DNA of 64,000 bases, taken from Mytilisepta virgata (taxonomy: Eukaryota; Mollusca; Bivalvia; Mytilida; Mytilidae). Below the pieces are notes generated by a model, which saw nothing but the letters and a program-made list of their open reading frames with translations, searched no databases and was not told the DNA's origin. Made by a program: the position numbers and the translations under genes. Below are positions 56,501 to 64,000 of this stretch, piece after piece. The stretch lies in contig CM051518.1 of assembly GCA_028015205.1 (NCBI GenBank), positions 34,996,001 through 35,060,000 on the forward strand. The letters run 5' to 3'. The stretch's first letter is position 1; each line of letters starts with the position of its first letter.

Positions 56501-59079
56501 AACTCTCACATCTGTCATATATATACCATGAACAATTTTCAAATATTAAATGCAACAAAAAGTTTCTGTTACTTATGGTGTATGTTTTTTATTTTATTTG
56601 TAAGAAATAATTTGCAATGTTGCTCCACGTGCATTTTAATTTGAATATTCTTCTCACTATTAAAACATTTTGTAAAATGTGTAAGGTCTTCAGGTAAGGG
56701 ACATGAGGGATGATATTGCCCACTAAGAAAAAAAAGGGGAAAGGCTGGACTGGTAGCTAACTTATTATGTATAGTAATGATAAAGCAATACACAAATCAG
56801 GATTGCAAATAGCAGTATTCTCTATAAACAAAACAAAATCATATGGTAAAATTCAATATGAAATGCATTCCTTGTCTGGTTATGGTATATCTTTTAGTTT
56901 ACTTCTGAACTTCCAACACTTACATAATCATGATAATCTATAATACTAAATTTACGAATTAGCCGAATAGGCGGCAAAACGCGTGGTTCAAAATAAACGA
57001 TGTATGGTTCACATTATAAAGGTTATTATCGGATTTGACAATCTGCATTTATAAATTTTAAACTGCAGTTTTGTTTATGTGCAAATGGAATTTGCATGGA
57101 CTTTTCCGGTATGAATTCTCCCAACATATCCCTTAGAAGGTTCTCGAATGCATCATTTTAACACATTGATTTAAATAAACAATTATGCACATATTTTAAA
57201 TGTATTTTTGTTTGAAATTACGGAAGAAGAATAATAAAACAAATTAAAAACATTCTCCTTCGAGTGGGATGTTTCCGCTTCATGTATTCAGGATTGTTTT
57301 TTCTACCGTTATGCAATTTCTCCTAACTATAAACATTATGAACTTTGAAGATTATGAAGAAGTAAGGCAAAGTTCAGAATAATTCCTAACTTAGCTGGTT
57401 TTTGGATTGCTCGGATGTTTACTTTGCACAAAGTGATAAAACCAACCATTATCCATTTTTACATTATTTGTCATGTGACCTGTCTAAATATATCTCTACC
57501 ATACAATTCCCTGTAAGCCCTAGATAAAAATATTTTAACAAATGGTCATCTTTATCATTAATGACGAAATTTATCTCGGACATCTTTATAAACGTGGAAA
57601 GCACACGCAGCCACACACTAAAAATGCTTTTATCGTGTATTGGATTTATTTGTGAATTTAAACCTCGCTTGCCCTGCCCATGATGACAATGAACAATTGG
57701 AACAATTATTTTCCAAAAATATGCTCTACTTAACTCAAGGCATCTTTTGAAAAATTCATCTGTCACTAAGGAAATGTTTATTCATATTCTTTTTCATATT
57801 TATTCTGAATGAAAAAGGTAATGCATTATGAAATGTGTATTTAATGAAAGCTTTTCATCAAGTTGCAGTTCAGAATTAATTGTAACATAAACATATTGAC
57901 AATTTATGTGGTTGTATTTTCGTCATAGATTTTGACTATGATGGAACCTTAAGGTCCATTTTGGTAATTCTACGTGGCATACAGTCTATTTCATCAGTGG
58001 ATACATCTTCGGAGGTAACGAACAACCGTATGACAATTAGGTCACGTTGTCCTACATTTCACGCTTCATTGACTTTGGTTAAAGTTTGCATTAACATCCA
58101 TTTCTGGAATACTACAGCATATATAGACATGAAACTATCAGTTGATACCACCTACTTGACAGGAAAGTTTATGGGAAGCCTGCCACAACATCCACATTGA
58201 GTTCCTGTTCCACGAATGCCATGGCCGCAAAAACTTTTTAAAGTCAATATGGCCACCACAAAAAAATATGCTTATTTTCCCGCGCTCGCGCGGGTTCAAT
58301 GTCTAGTTATTTCTTATATTTGGCTCTGAGCATTTTTAAAGAGAATTGTGAAATGTATAAATGATCACTGGTACATTTACATCATCATGCATTATATTTT
58401 TTCATTATTTGATGTTAATTGATTTTTGTCTTTGTTATGGCTTTTGCTATAAAAAATGCTTTTGTTTCTCTGTAAATTTTTTTTAGATTTCAAGAGATGC
58501 CAACTCTGCTTGATGAAAATGGCCGCAGTCATTTTAAAACATTAAAAGGTCTATAATACAGTGGAGCGAAACATGAGCTTGTATCTGTATCACTTATTCT
58601 TTTCTCCTCATCCCAATAAATGCTAACACGTTTCGACGATACAGAAAATATCCAGAATTTTTAACGATCGAAGTAATAAGGTAACGTAATGGGAAAGCAG
58701 ATTTTGCGCCAAAAACATGAAATATATTGGATAATTTCAGCCAAAATCAAGGTGGCTGGCATCTCTGTATTTTATTACATGAACTTGAATATGTTGTCTA
58801 TAAATTTTTTTTATAATAAGACAGTACCTTGGATAATTTTCTTTTCTGGACAGATTTAGATAAAACATTTCCTGGAGTATCTGAGATTCCTTTACTATTC
58901 AAATGTAATGGAGTGGACTTCCCATTGGCATTTGTTGGTTTTGTAGACTTTGTTAATGTCCTGGCTGGTGTATTTTGTTTTGTTATGACAGGTTTCACAA
59001 TAGTTGGTGTTTTGGAGACTACAGCTGAAACTCCAGTACTCTTAGGTTTATTAGAAACCATAACACTGGCTTTGTCATC
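29464..59079 (-). CDS. NUSAP1: Nucleolar and spindle-associated protein 1 (seven 3' exons)
   Basis: Exons 59079-58828, 54508-54268, 50959-50852, 43846-43653, 40982-40697, 35542-35350 and 29548-29464 join in phase (0,1,1,0,1,2) to 452 codons plus a stop. NUSAP1 is a microtubule-binding and bundling mitotic spindle protein that is nuclear/nucleolar in interphase. Matches to the vertebrate protein: [20 protein letters not shown] (human KLHEAHFKEMESIDQYIERK), TPFKF and [15 protein letters not shown] followed by HKGKLKP, and the end MVKRGLVA (human MRRGLILAED). The long basic, Ser/Thr/Pro-rich middle fits the microtubule-binding region. A KEN motif (PLKENK) sits at the end of exon 43653, as expected for an APC/C substrate. 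The N-terminal SAP-like exons were not found and should lie beyond 64000. Introns total about 28 kb and are packed with repeats. Confidence 0.9.
29818..30480 (+). mobile_element. Family A repeat, decayed
   Basis: Starts 'cagaggctccgagatgtatagctcacctgc'-like, then weakly similar units. The right end is not clear. It lies in the last NUSAP1 intron. Confidence 0.5.
31190..31810 (+). mobile_element. Family A repeat
   Basis: Starts 'ctagaggctcccaggaacct', box 'atcgctcacctgg', then three units with 'cccatagggtcctaggttaa' and 'ggccatcttggat'. No 3' hairpin. Confidence 0.6.
32135..32227 (+). repeat. Family D 3' end fragment
   Basis: Retains only the terminal hairpin region, 'tatctcgccttcgcgac' / 'gtcacaggtgagaca'. 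It abuts the Tigger copy. Confidence 0.6.
32443..33845 (+). mobile_element. Family A repeat inserted in the Tigger copy
   Basis: Starts 'ctagagggctgagcctgt', box 'tatcgctcacctgg'. It has units of about 160-230 bp with 'gaggaaactttgtaaa' and 'cttcctgtcaagttt', and ends 'ggccaggtgagataaaa'. It is itself interrupted by a SINE at 33030-33225. Confidence 0.65.
33030..33225 (-). repeat. SINE of a second family (tRNA head, conserved centre)
   Basis: On the - strand it has a box B-like GAGTTCGAATCTC (complement within 33170-33186), a centre 'gtactccggcttccttcacc' and 'aatgtgttgaaaacggcgta', and the tail 'ccccaactaaataaac'. From memory this centre and tail are shared by SINEs across bivalves. It splits the flanking family A unit. 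Confidence 0.65.
34834..35330 (+). mobile_element. Family C repeat, shorter copy
   Basis: Same left hairpin, GTATTGC-TGG-GCAATAC (34850-34866). About two units, then 'ctgacggatggatggacgga' and 'cctaaagtccccttcagc'. It ends just 3' (- strand sense) of the NUSAP1 exon at 35350. Confidence 0.65.
35350..35542 (-). CDS. NUSAP1: NUSAP1 exon with the [13 protein letters not shown] block
   Basis: Acceptor 'taatttttcag' and donor gtaatg. Encodes [41 protein letters not shown] and a Ser/Lys-rich end. Almost every conserved position of the human segment is present. Confidence 0.93.
35560..37590. other. NUSAP1 intron sequence with small repeats
   Basis: Contains a SINE-tail-like piece (35960-36050, 'gttgtttaacgccatactgg'-like), a C run with A run near 36140, and three 'ccaatca' repeats with 'attaattaa' between 36850 and 36960. 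No exon found. Confidence 0.4.
37596..40558. repeat. 54-bp minisatellite, about 55 copies, with higher-order variants
   Basis: The unit reads 'ctactgacaatatacagag', 'ttcttgatcctacctcctac', 'tgactagatacagat' (54 bp; neighbouring units at 38131 and 38185 are exactly 54 apart). Variants differ at fixed places (CTGACAATAT/CTGACTGTAT, TTCTTGATC/TTCTGGATC, ATACAGAT/ATACCGAT). A longer variant with 'ccagaatcctacctcctact' and 'ttgtgcctcttttaaac' recurs at about 38245, 38545, 39659 and 39904, so blocks of several units were amplified together. It lies in the NUSAP1 intron between exons 40697 and 35542. The ORF at 37582-37947 is a product of the array. Confidence 0.95.
40697..40982 (-). CDS. NUSAP1: NUSAP1 exon, repeated basic motifs
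   Basis: Acceptor 'ctgaattttatttag' and donor gtatgt. 95 codons plus one base, [17 protein letters not shown] to IPQRKSF. It contains two related motifs, [17 protein letters not shown] and [17 protein letters not shown], about 33 residues apart, a likely internal duplication in the microtubule-binding region. Confidence 0.9.
41318..43079 (+). mobile_element. Family A repeat, near full length
   Basis: Left hairpin AGGCTCT-CA-AGAGCCT (41322-41337) and box 'tatcgctcacttgg'. About seven units of roughly 150-160 bp ('cccatagggtcctatgttaaac', 'ggctgtggcggccatcttgg'), then a different distal block ('agggcaaaaactcctataagg') and the end 'gacggacaccaagta...ccctttgggtcaggtgagct'. It lies in the NUSAP1 intron between exons 43653 and 40982. 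Confidence 0.75.
43388..43508. mobile_element. Inverted repeat related to 23897-24082
   Basis: The arms 'gtaaaatatcagccagtgg' + 'tcacaatatgaag' and 'cttcatattgtga' + 'ctctcgactgataat' surround 'cttgttcactatgctcactc'. Same family as the longer copy, with shorter, more diverged arms. Confidence 0.6.
43653..43846 (-). CDS. NUSAP1: NUSAP1 exon with conserved helix and KEN motif
   Basis: Acceptor 'gtttttttaaacag' and donor gtaaaa. Encodes [18 protein letters not shown], then [13 protein letters not shown], a second helix ([19 protein letters not shown]) and TPLKENK. The first part is the best conserved NUSAP1 block. KEN is a recognition motif for APC/C-Cdh1. Confidence 0.92.
43860..46730. other. 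NUSAP1 intron, repeat-poor
   Basis: No repeats in common with the other families. The ORF at 45695-46156 (153 codons, - strand) has no recognisable domain, is rich in Y, K, F and R, and sits in A/T-rich DNA; it is probably chance. Confidence 0.4.
46735..46990 (+). repeat. Family B fragment
   Basis: Matches the unit of 4171-4806 ('caatggcaaagtacactgaag', 'gaaagtttcacagaaatcca', 'tggtttaggaggagttgcg'). Terminal hairpins missing. Confidence 0.55.
47833..48719 (+). mobile_element. Family D repeat, near full length
   Basis: Starts 'acaagagtggacacactacatgtct' with 'cgcctg'. Four units as in 26961-27866, ending in the hairpin 'tcctccgcgac' / 'gtcgcaggcgagtc'. The two copies are alike over their whole length. 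Confidence 0.7.
48915..49190 (+). mobile_element. Family B repeat, short copy
   Basis: Left hairpin GTGAG-TGAC-CTCAC (48922-48935) followed by 'aataccccct'. Right end 'gacagacagacaaactttg' then 'gctgggggtataa'. One unit only. Confidence 0.6.
49193..50500. repeat. Mixed family A pieces and another tandem repeat
   Basis: 49193-49370 reads as family A in reverse. 49990-50500 is family A forward units ('ggaacattcatgccatgtttgg'). Between them, two copies of 'aataatccaaaaggttgaa...gcaattcaaa' (about 49420 and 49720) form a different repeat. Confidence 0.45.
50852..50959 (-). CDS. NUSAP1: NUSAP1 exon
   Basis: Acceptor 'gtattattttccag' and donor gtactg. Encodes [20 protein letters not shown] followed by [15 protein letters not shown], phase 1 to phase 1. 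The end TKPITP-G corresponds to the TTPNF- start of the conserved block in the human protein. Confidence 0.85.
51443..53505 (+). mobile_element. Family A repeat interrupted by a younger family A copy
   Basis: Starts 'acaagaggctcccaagaacct'. The proximal units differ from other copies ('ttgctagggactttttcatc'). The distal block 'gggcaaaaactcctataagg...caattcaggggcaa' stops at 52244 and resumes at 53185 as 'aaaaatgggttgaccaattt', the same order seen uninterrupted at 42560-42760. Confidence 0.65.
52245..53184 (+). mobile_element. Family A repeat, nested full-length copy
   Basis: Starts 'ctagaggctctcaagaggct', box 'gtgtcgctcacctg'. Four units of about 166 bp ('ggatcggctacaaagtaacaa', 'cacctcataaggaacattcatg'). 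It ends in a 14-bp stem hairpin at 53154-53184 (AGCTCACTTGGCCC, loop TTC, GGGCCAGGTGAGCT). The ORFs 52499-53181 are products of the units. The surrounding older copy defines both borders. Confidence 0.8.
53690..53925 (-). repeat. SINE tail and body (reverse copy)
   Basis: 'ggatggatgaattattgttt' to 'acacattatactgactccaag' matches 846-1267 and 22640-22985. The tRNA-like head is missing. Confidence 0.6.
54268..54508 (-). CDS. NUSAP1: NUSAP1 exon
   Basis: Acceptor 'cactttttttattag' and donor gtatgt. Encodes [35 protein letters not shown], then an acidic/helical end [20 protein letters not shown] to KVQK. The KPSKRARK cluster is a likely nuclear localisation signal. Confidence 0.85.
54511..55790 (+). 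mobile_element. Family D repeat, long copy
   Basis: Starts 'agtggactcattaaatgtct' + 'cgcctgag' directly at the acceptor side of the NUSAP1 exon 54268-54508. Six or more units. The 3' hairpin is missing. Confidence 0.6.
55800..56920. other. NUSAP1 intron, nothing recognised
   Basis: A/T-rich. The ORFs 56243-56467 (+) and 56569-56793 (-) show no family features. Confidence 0.35.
56930..58310. mobile_element. Possible dispersed element ending in a GC hairpin
   Basis: The right end is a hairpin, CCCGCGC-TC-GCGCGGG (58279-58294), followed by 'ttcaatgtctag', in otherwise A/T-rich DNA. The left part contains 'gataatctataatactaaat' and 'ggcggcaaaacgcg'. The - strand ORF 57464-57766 (100 codons, [20 protein letters not shown]...) and the + strand ORF 57961-58200 lie inside; neither is recognised. 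Borders are guesses. Confidence 0.35.
58828..59079 (-). CDS. NUSAP1: NUSAP1 exon (most upstream seen)
   Basis: Acceptor 'ttctttttgaag' and donor gtactg. 84 codons from [16 protein letters not shown] to SVQKRKLSK, phase 0 at both ends. Lys-, Thr- and Pro-rich and disordered, with a possible nuclear signal QKRKLSK. Confidence 0.85.
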
Positions 59080-59197
59080 CTTCAAAAAGAATAAAACTGG
59101 TTATATCTGACAGATTAGCTATCCATTCTTTTGCAGAAGTACCTCATTTTTATGTGTTTTATTCAATACATCATGACAAGATATAAATTTATTTAAA

Positions 59198-59530
59198 CTA
59201 GAGGCTCTCAAGAGCCTGTATTGCTCACCTGGATTTAACTTTTCACCTTGGGCAGACCTAAAAATTTAAGTGTTGCAGTCAATTTGGCTGGTTTATCTAT
59301 AGGATTCTATGTTAAACTAATTTCAGCTGTGGCAGTCATCTTGGTTGACAGTCCAGGTCAACAGATACATTTCTAAAAGAAAACCATCTATGGAGCATTT
59401 CTGCTAAGTCTTGTTCCAACTGGCTAAACGGTTTCAGACAAGAAGATTTTTAAATGAATTTTCCTATTTGGTCCAATATTTAACAAAGTTCGGTGTGGCA
59501 GCCAACTTGGCACATTTCTAGCCTATTTTT
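59198..59530 (+). mobile_element. Family A repeat, 3'-truncated
   Basis: Starts 'ctagaggctctcaagagcct', and the first 200 bp are close to 41318-41520 ('acttttcaccttg', 'agtgttgcagtcaatttggc'). It stops after about two units. Confidence 0.65.
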
Positions 59531-60354
59531 TGCATCTAATCTAGGGATAACATGAGGTCATAAACAATTTGACCCAGCACAAGATACAAACTTTCATTCA
59601 TCATTGTTAGCAAAGACAAGGGTGCCAGGAGATGTTATTAGCCTATAAGATGAAGTGACTAAAATGTCTTTCTTTCTGATATTACCTTAAATGGGAGCTT
59701 TCACCTACATACACAATGATACATGTATAATATTTCAGATAGTTTTATATCTGTCAAACTCATTAATTGGTGGTCAATAAATTTAGTGTATAATGATAAT
59801 TGAAAAGTTAGTTTATTCTTAACACATGATGCCGAATAATAATCAATCATTTGATAGAAAATATATAGGCCTTTAACTTTGTGCATGACAAGAAAATATG
59901 AAGCTAGCTCTGCATGCTAGTTTGTTTTGGTGGGACAAATTGACATGTTTTTCAAACAAATTTTCAAATACATAGTATGACACTCAAATTCTAGAAAATT
60001 TTATTTTGAAAATTGCCATCTTCTCCTATACTTGCATTCTCAATTCTCTAGTCAGTTTATCCCTTCTCAATAAATCAAATTCTGATTTGGCCATTTACAA
60101 CTGATTCCTCATCCAAAGTCAATTCATTGGTATATTACACACTATGCAATTAGGACACAAATTGAGAGGAGTTAATTAAAAATTTCCAAACAAGATCATA
60201 TAGAAATTAAATACAATACTAATAAAATTTTCAAGATAATATCTTGGATTTTGGCCATTTTTTTACAGTGAAAACAAAATTCCTCTGGAAACCAATGATT
60301 TCTTTTGGACCAGAAACCACCTATATTTTCAAGTAAAAAAGGCCTCCAAACAGT

Positions 60355-60870
60355 TTCAGACTGGAATGAACCCACCAAAAAATTTCTATAGGTTGGTCTA
60401 CATGTTAAATTTGCTGAGAAATGGACTTATTTTGGAAAATTTATTGCAAGTCATTCAAGCATAAAATGAAGTCATGGTCAGGTGTCAGTACCTAACAAAA
60501 ACTATCTATGGACCAACTATGGTTGGTTTAGGTATTACAGTTGCTGAGAAATGGACTTAATCTCGAAAATGTAACACAATTCATTCAAGCATGAAATTGA
60601 GGTCATAGTGAGTCACCCGGTTTCAGACTGGCATGTACCCAAGAAGAACTATCTATGGACCTAATATAGTGGGTCAATGTATTTTAGATGCTGAGAAACA
60701 GACTTAATCATGAGATCCAAGTCTCTCAAGCATGAAATCAAGTCAAGGTTTTGTGACAAGTGACAATACAAGAACTATCTATAGATCACATATGGTGGGT
60801 CTACATGTACATGTAGGTATTATATTTGCTATGTCATTAAGGTTTTAAAAAAGTTCAGGTCAAGATATTT
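60355..60870 (+). repeat. Family D fragment
   Basis: Units with 'gctgagaaatggactta', 'tcaagcatgaaattgaggtca' and 'actatctatggacc'. No terminal hairpins. Confidence 0.55.
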
Positions 60871-60904
60871 GTCACAGTCAAGACATAAAACTGATATATT
60901 GTTG

Positions 60905-62060
60905 CCACTGTAATTACTGTATTTCTTATGATTATTATTATTCTTTCTCCTGCCAAAATTCAATTAAATTTGTCGGAAAAGTTTTAAGACATATTGACAT
61001 GAAATTTGGCACCAAGTATCAGTCAGACATAAGCTATCACGTGGCGAGGCCGCTAAGGGTTCCCATGTACCTTATAAGAGTTTCCTCCCCTGTTACAGTT
61101 ATGCCTGTTATCAGATCTCCTCAAACACCGTAAGACATCAAACCTTTTGCAATTTCTTTGGTTCATCTGTGCGCACATTAATCACATCTGCCAAAAAGGA
61201 TCTGACGACATCTTATAAGAGTTATTTCCCTTTATATAAATTTCACTTTTGATTTTTCATGCAAATATTAAGTTTGAGTTAAGGATGCTCGCTGGTCATG
61301 TTTTGGTCTTTTTGTCAGATTTTCGGAATCCTCGGGTTTTATCCATTTCTTAAACATGAAATGTTTTGCCCATGAACCCCCACTTTTTCTTTTATAATTC
61401 ATTCATATATACCTTAAAATGGTATTTGACAAAATTTTATGAAATCCTTTTTATTTTTTCATACATTTTTGAGAGACTGAATTTGTAATGCAAAGATAAT
61501 GAAAACTCCAGAGAAAACCCATTTTCTGCAAATTTTCAAGGCCTTACAGCTCTAACATGAGCACATGAACCTATATTTTTTTCTTGCTTATTTGTTTACT
61601 ATTTATATGTTCTCTCAAACTAAAACACCTATGTCAAATCCTATTTATTTCCTATTAGACCAGCAATCATCCTTAAGATACAAGCATGAGCCTTCATATT
61701 CAGGCATCATTTTTTGTACCAAGTAAAACTAGGTCAAGGTTAAAGGTCAAGGTCACAGTCTAATTTTTGAAATTTCCTTGTTATCAGATTTCCTCTGAAA
61801 CGGTAGAAGATAGCTGATAAAATGTAATGGGCAAAATGTCGGGGACATTGAGACAAAGCATCGCTACTTTTAGGTCAAGTCGTATGAAGTCATCTTCTAT
61901 GAGTTATTGGCCTTTGAACGTTTAAATTTACGGTTTTTGGTTAATAACTTAATACTGGTACAAGATAGAGGCATGGGGTCTTTTGTTTTGACACCAGGGA
62001 CAAATGACCTTCAAAATGGTGTCAAGGTCAAAGGTCAAGGTCATGTTCTAGAAAATGATT
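60905..62060 (+). repeat. Repeat sharing its start with 62753-63200
   Basis: It begins 'tactgtatttcttatgattattatt', as does the element at 62785. It then has paragraphs ending in direct AGGTCA-type runs ('ggtcaaggttaaaggtcaagg' at about 61733, 'ggtcaaaggtcaaggtcatg' at about 62025). Confidence 0.5.
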
Positions 62061-62752
62061 TTTTTTATATTTGAAGTGTAATACATGGAATTTTTTCAAA
62101 AATGCATTATTTTTTAATAGGAATCATTTAAAATATGTTATTATCCATTTTCATAGACAAAAAATGAACAAAAAATGAAAAATATCTAAAGATTGAAAAA
62201 TTTGAAAAAAAAAAAATTTCTTGTCGCAAAATTGTGTTGGCAGTATTTCATATTTGTGTTTGATGTAGCATTTTGGTATTTTATAGTACTTCTAGAATTA
62301 CCTCAACTTTCAGCTGTATCTCTTAAAATTATAGATTTCCAACATAGGTTGAGGTAAACTTTTTTTTTCTAATAATTAGAAAAGCATTGTTCTTAGAGAT
62401 ATAAAATGGGTACCAGAAGGTAGAATGGGTCTTGGCACATCTCAAAACTATGAAGAGTTTTAAATCTGATTTAATATAGTAACAGTTCTGGCCTTTCAAA
62501 AATTTTAAAAATATCAACCGGAAGTGAACTTTTTTCATGATATCCACTTAAAAAAGTGTTGCAAATTGATGACAGTGATGATTAGATTTAAAAAATATCC
62601 ATATATGCTTGATTGAAGCATTTTTAAAATTTTACAAAATGGGGATGAATGTGGTAAAAATTGCTTAAAAATGATCTAATTCAACATAAGTTCACTCTTT
62701 ATCAACTTGTTGAAGTTTTGGGAAAGATCTGTCTCTTTTTCGCATGATTATT

Positions 62753-63200
62753 AAGGTCTTTCCTTTACAAAGGAAAGTCCTTACTGTATTTCTTATGATT
62801 ATTATTGAAAATGCAGGCTAAATTTCTCTCCAACAGTAGTTCTCCCCAACAGTGGATTCGGACAAAGAGGGATAACTCAAATTTGATATCAATGTAAAAA
62901 AAAGAGAATGTTTTTCTTTACTTTTTGTTTTTTCACAACCTATCTCCAATTCAAAACTATCATAGTTAATCCATAAATAGAAACTTAACTTTGCATTTGC
63001 ACACATTATCTAGACTTGTTAAAAAAACAAAGAAAAAGAACAAAAGCCCGTCCTGACTTCAGCCGAGAAATATTGTCGATTTTATTTATTTCTCAAGAGT
63101 TACGCCCCTTGCCAAAAATAGAGGGGCAGGGGTTCTTTATTGCAAAACTGGAAACATGAAAAGGAAAGACCTTGCAATTGTTCTCGGAACAATTGTCCTT
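62753..63200 (+). mobile_element. Family E repeat: hairpin-ended, about 450 bp
   Basis: The left hairpin AAGGTCTTTCCTTT-AC-AAAGGAAAGTCCTT (62753-62782) has one mismatch. Near the right end, 'aaggaaagacctt' is the inverted copy of the left arm. It is followed by a perfect 9-bp stem, CAATTGTTC-TCG-GAACAATTG (63175-63195). Confidence 0.7.
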
Positions 63201-63204
63201 TTAA

Positions 63205-64000
63205 TTCTCTATTTATTGAATTTATCAGTGTTTATTAGGGGTCACCAGATTCATTTTCTGTGTATAAAAAATCTAAATTAAGTCTAATGTTGATAGAATC
63301 AGATTTTTTTCTGTTGTTTTGTTGTCGGGGCTCAAAGTGATTTCATTTAAAGCCAAAGGCAAATCCCTCTATTCACTTCTGACATTAGGAATTTCTTGAA
63401 AATCAACCCTATGGTATTTCAAGTAATGCTGATGAAAATGAGGTTTTAAAAAAATGAGGTCACTGGACTCAATTTCATGTTATTCCATCTAGAACTTTTC
63501 TTGTTTTAAGAAATTATTAAGAATAACGTGTCATTTCCAAAGGATTGCTATTCTTTTGAAACACAACAAAAATTTTACATTTTGGTACCAGAATTTCTTA
63601 TATTTTTAGATTTTGTGTTTGATTTAATAGTTTTCGTTGCTCAAATTGGGGACATTTTATATTATTTAATTTCCCGCCAATAAAATAGTTGTATCCATTT
63701 TTGTACAAAACGATATACAGAAAATTCTGACATAAGAATTTTCTTAAAATTGGCATGGAAGAAGAAAATAGCACTCTTTAACGAATAAGCTTTTAGAAAA
63801 TATAGGTCACCGGCCTTTTAAGAAAGAAAAACTACTTTTTATTCATTTTTCAATAATTTTTATGAAGATTAATCTTCTCTTGAAAAAACGTTGAATGATG
63901 TTACATCATAAATGGGTTTCCCATTCATTAATTCACGGCATGTAAAATGCAATTATAGAGTGCAAATAAACCTAAAAATTAATGGAATATATTCGAAATT
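63205..64000. other. Unassigned A/T-rich sequence to the window edge
   Basis: Presumably NUSAP1 intron. No SAP-like N-terminal exon seen on the - strand. Confidence 0.4.

Noticed and set aside
57464..57766. 100-codon - strand [23 protein letters not shown]...
   Set aside because: More protein-like than most, but no recognised family and no splice or poly(A) context; left as a note within the possible element 56930-58310.
61730..62050. Direct AGGTCA half-sites suggesting a nuclear receptor response element
   Set aside because: 'aggtcaaggtc' runs occur throughout several dispersed repeat families here, so they are better explained as repeat sequence.
59110..64000. Search for the NUSAP1 N-terminal SAP-like exons
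   Set aside because: No - strand frame with a fitting L-x-L-x-L helix pattern and splice sites was seen; they are presumed to lie beyond the window.

Overview
This window is animal (eukaryotic) DNA: AT-rich, almost all ORFs short, genes split into small exons with GT..AG introns, and long stretches of interspersed repeats. The repeats (SINEs with a tRNA-like head, hairpin-ended elements carrying internal tandem repeats, an RT-bearing retroelement tail) look like those of bivalve molluscs. From memory several resemble repeats common in mussels (Mytilidae), but no search was run.

Two multi-exon genes can be reconstructed by joining exons in phase. (1) + strand, 3066-10148: the last five exons of an EFCAB11-type EF-hand protein (142 residues visible; the first exon was not found), with a poly(A) signal at 10320. 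(2) - strand, 59079 down to 29464: the last seven exons of a NUSAP1 orthologue (nucleolar and spindle associated protein 1; 452 residues visible; the N-terminal exons lie beyond the right edge). Every intron phase in both models matches. The two genes point towards each other. Between them are a small + strand gene for a 72-residue membrane protein (19611-19829, poly(A) signal at 20240), a possible divergent - strand ORF (19060-19269) and a likely orphan - strand terminal exon (13879-14023).

Region by region: 1-2400 holds a palindromic 630-bp element inserted in a SINE, a second SINE, and a Tigger/pogo deletion derivative. 2400-10400 is EFCAB11, with hairpin-ended repeats and a MITE in its introns. 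10900-12740 is the 3' part of a reverse-transcribing element. 12735-19000 is mostly unassigned DNA with small palindromes, microsatellites and a duplicated segment. 19000-20300 is the small-gene locus. 20480-28000 is repeats. 28000-29460 is probably NUSAP1 3' UTR and flank. 29464-64000 is NUSAP1, whose large introns carry most of the repeats, a broken Tigger copy, and a 3-kb minisatellite with a 54-bp unit.

The strongest non-gene pattern is that at least five unrelated-looking repeat families share one design: a hairpin near each end, short inverted subterminal repeats, an internal tandem array of about 150-320 bp units, and no evident long target duplication. This fits non-autonomous Helentron/Helitron2-like elements (the bivalve 'pearl' type), but that assignment is inference.
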